Source of the DNA: Candidatus Villigracilis adiacens
GTDB lineage: Bacteria; Chloroflexota; Anaerolineae; Anaerolineales; Villigracilaceae
Direction of reading: 5' to 3'
DNA: 64,000 nucleotides
NCBI GenBank assembly: GCA_016703605.1
Contig: JADJBU010000026.1
Span: forward strand, 620,001 to 684,000
This document shows positions 57,622 through 64,000 of this stretch, piece after piece (position 1 is the stretch's first letter; each line of letters starts with the position of its first letter). The notes under the pieces are model-generated. The model did not search any database. It was not told the origin of the DNA and saw only the letters and a list, made by a program, of their open reading frames with translations. The position numbers and the translations under genes are program-made.

Positions 57622-58644
57622 TTACAAACCTGTCGAAGGTTCGGCATCCAGCCCATAACCGGCGGCGAATTCATCGAAGATGATCTCCAGCTCATCGAGG
57701 AAGTGGTCAAGTCCGTTCACGCGGTCCTGAAAGCCTTCGATCAATCCCAGGGAATTGCAAGCCGCCTGCCAGAACTGAAGATGGTCGCCGCCCAGCGCCT
57801 GCGAGGAAAAGGTCCAGGTATGAAGCAAGGGCCAGAGCGCGGAAAGAGGCGTCTCCCCCTCCAGCAGGGCTTTGATGGCTTTCTCATAATAATTCAAGCG
57901 GGCAGGGTGAATCCGCGCATCCACACCGGGGGTTTCGCAGGCGACTCGATACGCGGCTTTCCAATCCGACAGCCAGCCCCTGACCTGTTCCGCATCCACG
58001 CGGTTCGCGCCGATCAAACCATAAACCGCGGCAACCAGCCCGGGCTTTTGAATGGCTTCGGCGCGGACGGGCAGGTCGAGCAGCAGGCGGCGCTCCCACA
58101 TCGGCGGACCGCTCAACTCGGCAATTGCGTTAACGGCGTGGAACAAGGACTTCATATACTTGCGGATTTCCTTCGGACCCGGCGCGCCCTCAAACTCCGA
58201 AAGGTCCATCCAATTGCCGCGCCCGTGCGAGAGGAGCGTGCGGCAGCGTTGAAGCATGAGCGGTGGTTGTTCGAACTCGAAGCCCGCGCGCAGGCTGGCT
58301 TGCACGAAGTCGAAAAATTTCTCGCGCTCGTACAACAGGACGGGATCGTACATCTCATAACCAAGCCACGGGTCGCCGCGTAACTCGCGCGGATTTTTAA
58401 ACTCATCTTTTGCGCGGCGGCTGATATCGATGTGAAAATCCGGCGTCAGTTTGACGAACTCGCGCGGTTTTACCGGCGTCGATTTATGCACAAAGACCAG
58501 GTCGATATCCGCCGCGCCGCCCAGCATCGGTTCGGCTCGCAGGGAACCGGTCAGATAGGCGGCGACGATATCGGAATCGTTATACGCCCGTTCCTGGACG
58601 GTTTCTTTGGCAATGCGTAAAAGGGATTCTCGTGTAACGCGCAT
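57622..58644 (-). CDS. Nucleotidyltransferase-fold protein
   Basis: A 340-residue protein. The N-terminal domain has the polymerase-beta-like signature YLTGSLRAEPMLGGAADIDLVFV (30-52; G-S-x-R-A...D-I-D-L), with H-I-D-I-S-R near 70. The rest (about 140-340) is helical with no recognised motif. It resembles minimal nucleotidyltransferases fused to a substrate-binding helical part, as in aminoglycoside or lincosamide enzymes, but no substrate can be named. The kinase gene ends 2 nt before this start, so it is the second gene of that pair. Confidence 0.75.
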   Translation of the reverse strand: MRVTRESLLRIAKETVQERAYNDSDIVAAYLTGSLRAEPMLGGAADIDLVFVHKSTPVKPREFVKLTPDFHIDISRRAKDEFKNPRELRGDPWLGYEMYDPVLLYEREKFFDFVQASLRAGFEFEQPPLMLQRCRTLLSHGRGNWMDLSEFEGAPGPKEIRKYMKSLFHAVNAIAELSGPPMWERRLLLDLPVRAEAIQKPGLVAAVYGLIGANRVDAEQVRGWLSDWKAAYRVACETPGVDARIHPARLNYYEKAIKALLEGETPLSALWPLLHTWTFSSQALGGDHLQFWQAACNSLGLIEGFQDRVNGLDHFLDELEIIFDEFAAGYGLDAEPSTGL

Positions 58645-58646
58645 GG

Positions 58647-59282
58647 CTATTTCATGGGCAGGGCTGGCTGGTAGGGCGAAAGCCCCAGCGTTTCGCGGAT
58701 GCGGTTTTCGATCAACTTTATATGCTCCGCGTTCTGGATAATGTTCAGGTCGTTCGTATCGATCTTCAAGATCGGCGTATGGTCGTAGGGCTTCGAGAAG
58801 AATTCCCCGTATGCCACATTCAACTCGGCGATATAGGCGCGTTCCATCTGGCGTTCATAGGGTCTATCGCGGAAGGCGATGCGGCTCATCAATGTATCGG
58901 TCGTCGCCTGCAAATAAACAACCAGCTCCGGCTTGGGAATTTTTTCGCCCAGCGCCTCATGGACCTTGTGATACATCTGCAATTCATCACCCTTCAAATT
59001 GATGCCCGCAAACAACGCGTCCTTGGCAAAGGTGTAATCGGCGATCAGGCTTTTTCCGTCGGCAAGCGCTGCAGGCACATTGCTGTTCTGCTGGCGATAG
59101 CGGCTGAGCAAAAAAAAGATCTGCGTCTGAAAGGCATAGCGCGCGCGGTCGGCGTAAAAATCAGAGAGAAAGGGATTCTCCTCGAACACTTCCAACAAAA
59201 CTTCGGCTTCAAAGGCTGGCTGCAACAGGCGGGCGAGCGTGGTCTTCCCCACGCCGATCACGCCCTCGATGGCGATATACAT
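58647..59282 (-). CDS. Deoxynucleoside kinase (second paralogue)
   Basis: A 211-residue kinase of the same family as the 55121-55786 protein. P-loop EGVIGVGKTT is at 5-14, the acidic E-E-N-P-F-L-S-D-F-Y segment near 35-44 and the lid R-D-R-P-Y-E-R-Q near 133-140. The middle D-R-S motif of the first protein reads A-D-Y-T-F here, so substrate preference probably differs. GGGAGA lies 10 nt before the ATG at 59282; longer reading frames upstream are repeat-derived. Confidence 0.88.
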   Translation of the reverse strand: MYIAIEGVIGVGKTTLARLLQPAFEAEVLLEVFEENPFLSDFYADRARYAFQTQIFFLLSRYRQQNSNVPAALADGKSLIADYTFAKDALFAGINLKGDELQMYHKVHEALGEKIPKPELVVYLQATTDTLMSRIAFRDRPYERQMERAYIAELNVAYGEFFSKPYDHTPILKIDTNDLNIIQNAEHIKLIENRIRETLGLSPYQPALPMK

Positions 59283-59356
59283 GAACAATGTCTCCCGGAT
59301 GAGATGAACGAAGGATACCATAAATTCAAGGATGAAGGATGAATGGTGGATGATTG

Positions 59357-59362
59357 TATAAT
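59357..59362 (+). promoter_or_regulatory. -10 box of a leaderless promoter
   Basis: TATAAT ends 6 nt before the ATG at 59369; the preceding bases are a heptamer-like GGATGAA/GGATGAT repeat. Confidence 0.6.
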
Positions 59363-59368
59363 GTTGGG

Positions 59369-60424
59369 ATGACAAAGATTTGCATTGTGCCGCGCGTGGA
59401 AGGGACGGGCGGCATGGCATCGTTCCGTTTAAAATTTGAAGAGGGATTACGCGTCCGCGGCATTGATCTGACTCACAAACTGGGTGACAACGCCGACGCC
59501 GTTCTCGTCCTCGCAGGCACGCGCTTCATACCTGACCTGGGGCGGGTCCGCCGACGGGGCATTCGCGTCGTCCAAAGGTTGGACGGGATCAACTGGGTGC
59601 ATCGCGTGAAATGGTCGGGAGTGAGATACACCGTCCGCGCCGTGTATGGGAACGCCATGCTCGCGCTGATCCGAAATCGCTTTGCAGACCGGGTGATCTA
59701 CCAAAGTGAATTCATCCGCGGATGGTGGCAGGACTGGTACGGAGTTGCAAACGCTCCCGCAACCGTCATCCACAACGGAATTGACCTGGACGCCTACGCG
59801 CAAAGCGGAGAGGGTGACCGCCCCACAGACCGCTATCGAATGCTGCTTCTCGAAGGCAGCCTCGCCCGCGGGTTGAACTCCGGTCTGTTTCATGCTGTGG
59901 AGGCTGCAAAAAAACTTTCCGAAAAATACCCGATGGAAGTCGTCGTCGCCGGGACGGTAGACGAAAGCACTCAAAATAAAATCAACTCCTTGATCCAATA
60001 CGCTCAAGGCGGCGTCCCCGCTGCCGGGGACGGCGGCATAAGCAAATTAAATATAAAATTCCTCGACACTGTTCCCCGGGCAGACGTACCCAAACTCGCC
60101 CGCTCCTCCCACCTGATGTATTCCGCCGAAGTCAACCCGCCCTGCCCCAACTCGGTCATCGAAGCGCTGGCGTGCGGGTTGCCCGTCATCGGCTTCGATA
60201 CGGGTTCACTCAAGGAACTGGTCGGCGGAGAGGCGGGTGTGATCGTCCCTTATGGAGCGAATCCCTGGAAGTTGGAAACGCCCAATATCGCCGGGCTTGC
60301 GGCTTCGGCGGAGTCTGTGCTGGAGAAACAGAATCAATTCCGGGCGGCGGCTCGGAGGCGGGCGGAGGAAAAGTTCGGGCTGGATGCGATGGTGGAGGCA
60401 TATCTCAAGGTGTTGTTGGGATAA
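59369..60424 (+). CDS. Glycosyltransferase, GT4 family
   Basis: A 351-residue GT-B-fold glycosyltransferase. The N-terminal acceptor domain begins TKICIVPRVEGTGGMASFR. The C-terminal domain has N-G-I-D-L-D near 137-142 and the donor-binding N-P-P-C-P-N-S-V-I-E-A-L-A-C-G-L-P-V-I-G-F near 258-278, typical of GT4. The start is supported by the TATAAT 6 nt upstream. First of a three-gene set with an NTF2-like protein and a second GT4. Confidence 0.88.
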   Translation: MTKICIVPRVEGTGGMASFRLKFEEGLRVRGIDLTHKLGDNADAVLVLAGTRFIPDLGRVRRRGIRVVQRLDGINWVHRVKWSGVRYTVRAVYGNAMLALIRNRFADRVIYQSEFIRGWWQDWYGVANAPATVIHNGIDLDAYAQSGEGDRPTDRYRMLLLEGSLARGLNSGLFHAVEAAKKLSEKYPMEVVVAGTVDESTQNKINSLIQYAQGGVPAAGDGGISKLNIKFLDTVPRADVPKLARSSHLMYSAEVNPPCPNSVIEALACGLPVIGFDTGSLKELVGGEAGVIVPYGANPWKLETPNIAGLAASAESVLEKQNQFRAAARRRAEEKFGLDAMVEAYLKVLLG

Positions 60425-60474
60425 TTGGTAAATGGAGACTTGTCCTGAGCGAAGTCGAAGGATTGGAGATTCGG

Positions 60475-60894
60475 ATGGATAACGAAATTCACGAATTTTT
60501 ATTGAAGCATTTGCAGGGCATCATGAACAACGACATCGCTTCGTATCACGAAACGACGGCGGAGGATCTGACCCTGTACGAGTGGTGGGTCGCGCCGCAC
60601 CGGTTGGACGGGCTGCCCTTCCATGAGTTCATGATGAACTCGAACGCTGAGCGCGGCGCGGTCTTCGGCGCGGAACAGACAGGCAAGACGCGCTTCGATC
60701 TATCGAACCTGCATATTCAACGCTACAGCGATACTGCGATTGCAAGTTACACATTGCTGATAAGCACTTCATCCTCTGCGGGCGTGCAGGTGGCTGCGCA
60801 CAACGAGAGCCGCGTAATGGTGAAGATTAACAATGCCTGGAAAGTGGCGCATGTGCATAAATCACCGGCATATTCCGCGCCGCATGTTGGGTAA
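60475..60894 (+). CDS. NTF2-like (DUF4440/SnoaL-type) protein
   Basis: A 139-residue protein of the NTF2-like fold, closest in look to calcium/calmodulin kinase association-type domains (helix E-F-L-L-K-H-L-Q-G-I-M-N-N-D, then T-A-E-D-L-T-L-Y-E-W, ending W-K-V-A-H-V-H-K-S). GGAG lies 7 nt before the ATG. A CCTGAGCGAAGTCGAAGG repeat lies just upstream (60444-60462). Small-ligand binding or catalysis is typical of the fold. Confidence 0.82.
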   Translation: MDNEIHEFLLKHLQGIMNNDIASYHETTAEDLTLYEWWVAPHRLDGLPFHEFMMNSNAERGAVFGAEQTGKTRFDLSNLHIQRYSDTAIASYTLLISTSSSAGVQVAAHNESRVMVKINNAWKVAHVHKSPAYSAPHVG

Positions 60895-60897
60895 GCG

Positions 60898-61977
60898 ATG
60901 AACTTCAAAGGCAAATTAGGTTTACAGCAGCGCGTTCTGCCGGGTTATCGCGTTCCGTTCTTCGATTTGCTGGCAAGTCGCTGTGAAGGCGGCATGAGTT
61001 TGTTGGCGGGTCAGTCCCGCCCTGAAGAAATGATCGCCGATGGGGAAACGCAAACTCGCCCTGAGCATGGTCGAAGGGTCGCAAAACGCGCGATGGCGGA
61101 TAATCTTCATCTATTCGGCGGCTCGTTTTACTTCTGCTATCAGCGCGGATTCATTGACTGGCTCAACCATTGGAATCCCGATGCGCTCATCATGGAAGCC
61201 AACCCGCGCTACCTCGCCTCTCCCTCCGCCGTGAGTTGGATGCGCAAACGCGGACGGCGAGTCTTAGGCTGGGGCTTGGGCGCGCCAAAACAAAGCGGAC
61301 TCTGGAAACGCTTCATCGGTCAATTCGACGGGATGATCGCCTACAGTCAGCGCGGGGCGGAGGAATATGCTGCGCTTGGCTTTCCGCGCGAGAAGATCTT
61401 CGTGGCGCATAATTCGGTTTCGCCTGCGCCTGAAAAACCAGACGATAAACCCTTGACGATAGACCATGCGACTATTCTGTTCGTGGGACGTTTACAAGCC
61501 CGCAAACGAGTTGACTCCCTGCTCCGCGCCTGCGCAGAAATGGAATCCAAACCTCATCTGCTTATTGTCGGTGATGGACCGGAGCGCGAGGCGTTGCAAA
61601 CATTGGCAAAGGAAGTCTATCCATCCGCAGAATTCATCGGCGCAAAACACGGCGCGGAGTTGAAGCCGTACTTCCAGCAGGCAGACTTGTTTGTCCTGCC
61701 CGGGACCGGCGGACTCGCCGTCCAGGAAGCGATGAGTTACGGCTTGCCCGTCGTCGTCGCCAAGGGAGACGGTACACAGGATGACCTCGTCCGCGAAGCG
61801 AACGGCTGGCAGATCGAGCCGGAGAATTACGACGCGTTGGTCGCTGCAATAAAAAACGCGCTGTCTGATACAGCGCGTCTGCGGGAAATGGGGAAAGAGT
61901 CGTTTCGGATCGTTTTGGAGGAGATCAACATCGAAAAGATGGTGGATGCGTTCGTGAGGGCATTGAACTCGGTTTAG
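60898..61977 (+). CDS. Glycosyltransferase, GT4 family (second)
   Basis: A 359-residue GT-B enzyme. The acceptor domain is shorter than usual. The C-terminal domain has I-L-F-V-G-R-L-Q-A-R-K-R-V near 188-200, L-L-I-V-G-D-G-P-E-R near 216-225 and the donor-site L-P-G-T-G-G-L-A-V-Q-E-A-M-S-Y-G-L-P-V-V-V near 264-284. The residues Q-T-R-P-E-H-G-R-R-V near 52-61 are encoded by a CCTGAGCATGGTCGAAGGGTC repeat (61050-61071) in frame. It starts 3 nt after the NTF2-like stop. Confidence 0.88.
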   Translation: MNFKGKLGLQQRVLPGYRVPFFDLLASRCEGGMSLLAGQSRPEEMIADGETQTRPEHGRRVAKRAMADNLHLFGGSFYFCYQRGFIDWLNHWNPDALIMEANPRYLASPSAVSWMRKRGRRVLGWGLGAPKQSGLWKRFIGQFDGMIAYSQRGAEEYAALGFPREKIFVAHNSVSPAPEKPDDKPLTIDHATILFVGRLQARKRVDSLLRACAEMESKPHLLIVGDGPEREALQTLAKEVYPSAEFIGAKHGAELKPYFQQADLFVLPGTGGLAVQEAMSYGLPVVVAKGDGTQDDLVREANGWQIEPENYDALVAAIKNALSDTARLREMGKESFRIVLEEINIEKMVDAFVRALNSV

Positions 61978-61986
61978 ACTCGTACC

Positions 61987-62022
61987 GCAACCTTCAGGTT
62001 GCCAACGACAAGATAAATCTTG
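61987..62022. repeat. Two adjacent minihairpins
   Basis: GCAACCTTCAGGTTGC at 61987-62002 and CAAGATAAATCTTG at 62009-62022, each a perfect stem around a short centre, between the converging genes. Confidence 0.5.
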
Positions 62023-62028
62023 CGACAC

Positions 62029-62451
62029 TCACCCTGCCGCCTGGTAAAAATTCACCAACGTCTCGATGAACTGCTTCTGACCCGAAGCGTAATGCGTGGC
62101 AAGCGAGTTCAGGCGGAAGACGAAGGTCGCGCCGTCCTTGAGTTCGATGGCGATCATTTTTTGATTCAAGAATCCGCTTGGTTTAACGGATTTTATGTCC
62201 GCATAGGGAATATCGCTCAAGCCTTTGTTCTCCATCTTCAGCGAGACGATGCCCATCTCAGTGGCGATGATGAACATCCGTTTGCGGGTCAGGGCGGCGA
62301 AGTAGTATCCGCCGCCGATCAGGCTCAAACCATTCGTCAGGATGACGGTTTTCAAGGATTTGGTGAAGAGAAAACCTGTGAGCGCGATCCCCTCCCCCGG
62401 CGTGAGGTGAGGCGCAAGTTCCCTGTGGACGAATTCGTCGTATTTGTGCAT
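62029..62451 (-). CDS. PH-domain-like protein of unknown function
   Basis: A 140-residue protein with an alternating beta-strand pattern and no membrane helix, resembling bacterial PH-like domains (strand R-M-F-I-I-A-T, then M-G-I-V-S-L-K-M-E, then D-I-K-S-V-K-P-S, A-I-E-L-K-D-G-A-T-F-V-F, and a closing helix). Function unknown. It follows the HAD phosphatase gene by 15 nt on the same strand. Confidence 0.6.
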   Translation of the reverse strand: MHKYDEFVHRELAPHLTPGEGIALTGFLFTKSLKTVILTNGLSLIGGGYYFAALTRKRMFIIATEMGIVSLKMENKGLSDIPYADIKSVKPSGFLNQKMIAIELKDGATFVFRLNSLATHYASGQKQFIETLVNFYQAAG

Positions 62452-62466
62452 GTTCCATTCCTTTCG

Positions 62467-63123
62467 TTATTCATACCATCCGGTATCGCCGAATATCTCC
62501 CATCCGCGTTCCTGCGCGATCTTTTTCAACTTCGCATCGGGGTACACCGCCACGGGATGGTCCGCTTTTTCGAGCATGGGCACATCCAGGATCGTATCGC
62601 CGTATGCAACATCAACCTTATCCACACCGAGGCGGGACAGCACCTGTTCGATTTTCTTTTCGTTCGCCACCAATCCACCGACCATTCGCAACCGTCCGTT
62701 GACGATCTCGGTCGGCGTGCCAATCACATCTGCGCCGATGCGGCGGGCGAAGGGCTCGATAAACGGTTCGACGACGCTGCTGGCAATATAGACCCTCGCC
62801 CCTTCTTCGCGATGTTTGATAAGACGCGTCACCACATCCACGCGGCGTTTTTTCCAGAAATCATGCTCTACGATCCACTCTGAAGCATCGCGGACATTTT
62901 CAGGCGTGGCATTCTTGATATAAGCAAGGCTGTTCACCATTAGTTTTTGCCCCCATTCCTGCCAGTCGATCACCCCCCGCTTTGCAAGCAGGTAGCCGGG
63001 CATAATGGACGCCATGTACCAATTCGCGCGGGCTTTGCTTTGATTGTGCTTCACCCAATCCATCAGCCCAAGAAAAGGCGAGCCGGTGGTGAGCGTTCCC
63101 ATCATGTCTGATACGACGATCAT
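62467..63123 (-). CDS. HAD-superfamily phosphatase, SerB-like (subfamily IB)
   Basis: A 218-residue hydrolase. Motif I S-D-M-M-G-T-L-T appears with Met in place of the common Phe-Asp (VVSDMMGTLT, residues 3-12), motif II A-S-S-V-V-E-P-F near 136, motif III Lys in ANEKKIEQV and motif IV Y-G-D-T-I-L-D-V-P-M-L near 180-190. The first Asp nucleophile at 6 is kept but the second acid/base Asp at +2 is Met, which may reduce phosphatase activity. The ATG overlaps the sulfatase stop by 3 nt. Confidence 0.82.
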   Translation of the reverse strand: MIVVSDMMGTLTTGSPFLGLMDWVKHNQSKARANWYMASIMPGYLLAKRGVIDWQEWGQKLMVNSLAYIKNATPENVRDASEWIVEHDFWKKRRVDVVTRLIKHREEGARVYIASSVVEPFIEPFARRIGADVIGTPTEIVNGRLRMVGGLVANEKKIEQVLSRLGVDKVDVAYGDTILDVPMLEKADHPVAVYPDAKLKKIAQERGWEIFGDTGWYE

Positions 63124-64000
63124 TGATTCTCCTTCTTCAAATCCTCTTCCAGCAAACGGCAGGCGGATGCTTCGCACTCCATCAGCGCCTCCAACCGGAC
63201 GTGGAGCCGACTCAGCGTTTCGGGGCTTAATCTCCCCGCCAGGTTTTCCAGCTGGTACGGGTCGGCTTGCAAATCATAGAATTCGATCTCGCCGTTGGCA
63301 TATTCCACATAGACATAACCCTCCCCGCGAATGCCGCGGAATGCGCCGCCAACGATATCAACCAGCAGGTTATCTGTCTCCGGGTCTTTCAGGGCTTCAT
63401 CAATAGCCTCTTCATCAATATACCCGAACTCTATCAAGAGACCATCCCGCCAGGGTACTTCCTCCCCGGTCAAACATGGCAGGAAGGAACGACCGTCCAC
63501 AAAATCGGGAATGTCCACGCCGGTCATTTCTGCAATCGTCGGGGCAAGGTCAATGTTGGCGGTCATCTGCGGGACGGTCGTCCCCGGCTCGATGCCCGGA
63601 CCGCGCACCATCAGCGGCGCGCGGATGTCTTCTTCATAAGGCGTGCCTTTTCCGGAGGGCAGGCGGTGTTCGCCGAGGCGAAATCCGTTATCGGAGACGA
63701 AGAAGATGTATGTGTTTTCGAGCTGCCCCGTCTCTTCGAGAGATCGAACCAGTCCTTCCACCAATTCATCCACCGCTTGAAGCGAAGCGACGCGCCCGGC
63801 AAAGGCGTTGTTCGCGTCGCCTTCATCGAACTCGTCGCCGGTTTGCGTCAGAGATTGGATGATCTGCGGCTTGTCGCTGATGTCCGTTTCGTTGAACGAA
63901 GGTTTTTGCGGATAGGTCAGGGCGGAGTCCACTGCCGAATGGCGCGGGGCAGGCGTCGCGGGTCCGTGAGGCGCGTACACCGAAGCGAGAAGGAAAAAGG
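63120..64000 (-). CDS. Sulfatase, C-terminal part (runs off the window)
   Basis: The C-terminal ~293 residues of an alkaline-phosphatase-superfamily sulfatase; the frame is open to base 64000 and the catalytic Cys/Ser region lies outside. Visible family elements are Y-A-P-H-G-P-A-T-P near the edge, the metal-binding S-D-N-G-F-R-L-G-E-H, S-G-K-G-T-P-Y-E-E-D-I-R-A-P-L near the middle, and the Q-A-D-P-Y-Q-L-E-N-L-A closing block. Secretion cannot be judged. It overlaps the HAD gene by 4 nt. Confidence 0.9.
   Translation of the reverse strand, partial: FFLLASVYAPHGPATPAPRHSAVDSALTYPQKPSFNETDISDKPQIIQSLTQTGDEFDEGDANNAFAGRVASLQAVDELVEGLVRSLEETGQLENTYIFFVSDNGFRLGEHRLPSGKGTPYEEDIRAPLMVRGPGIEPGTTVPQMTANIDLAPTIAEMTGVDIPDFVDGRSFLPCLTGEEVPWRDGLLIEFGYIDEEAIDEALKDPETDNLLVDIVGGAFRGIRGEGYVYVEYANGEIEFYDLQADPYQLENLAGRLSPETLSRLHVRLEALMECEASACRLLEEDLKKENQ

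Overview
The window looks like a chromosomal contig from a Chloroflexota bacterium, most likely class Anaerolineae. This is inferred from the moderately high GC content, the very large multi-GAF sensor kinase, lipoproteins with Thr/Pro-rich linkers, a cyanobacterial-type acyl-ACP reductase homologue, repeated -10 boxes placed 6-7 nt before start codons, and many short dispersed repeats. No rRNA, tRNA, CRISPR array, complete insertion sequence or phage gene was found. Gene density is high and most genes sit in short operons.

Layout. 1-2.3 kb: 5' part of pfkA (minus), a 152-bp mobile-looking repeat, and small membrane proteins. 2.3-7.5 kb (minus): a TPP-riboswitch-controlled thiamine operon (thiN, thiB, thiP, thiQ, then a DUF402 gene). 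7.6-22.5 kb (minus): a long co-directional cluster with a DUF4388 protein, a MglA-like GTPase, an alpha/beta hydrolase, a V4R protein, a hexapeptide-repeat protein, an acyl-ACP-reductase-like enzyme, a response regulator with a degenerate GGDEF domain, a 2472-residue kinase with 11 GAF domains, a lone receiver and a second alpha/beta hydrolase. This is the best candidate for an undescribed system. 22.7-28.6 kb (minus): acetyltransferases; three of them plus a histone-tail-like zinc ribbon lie behind a 28-codon leader ORF and two terminator-like hairpins.

28.6-36.4 kb: mostly envelope and stress functions (BMP-type lipoprotein, Hsp20, LytM peptidase, DinB protein, NarL-type regulator, PrsW, secreted trypsin-like lipoprotein), with a second copy of the mobile-looking repeat at 33 kb. 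36.4-41 kb (minus): AP-endonuclease-like protein, then pgpH-ybeY-dgkA and GatB/YqeY. 41-44.5 kb: an AT-richer accessory island with a frameshifted Cys-rich secreted protein, orphan proteins and an MNT-HEPN toxin-antitoxin pair whose HEPN gene is frameshifted. 44.6-51.9 kb: phospholipase C-like protein, cobalamin adenosyltransferase, DUF554, plsY, an SDR-DUF2867 protein, comEC and a peptidase S51. 52-54.9 kb: msrPQ and a DsbA-like protein. 55-64 kb: two deoxynucleoside kinases, pyrB, a nucleotidyltransferase, two glycosyltransferases, a HAD phosphatase and the 3' part of a sulfatase.

Three genome-wide habits recur: -10 boxes directly before start codons (leaderless mRNAs), heptanucleotide tandem repeats both between and in frame inside genes, and several families of small palindromic repeats.
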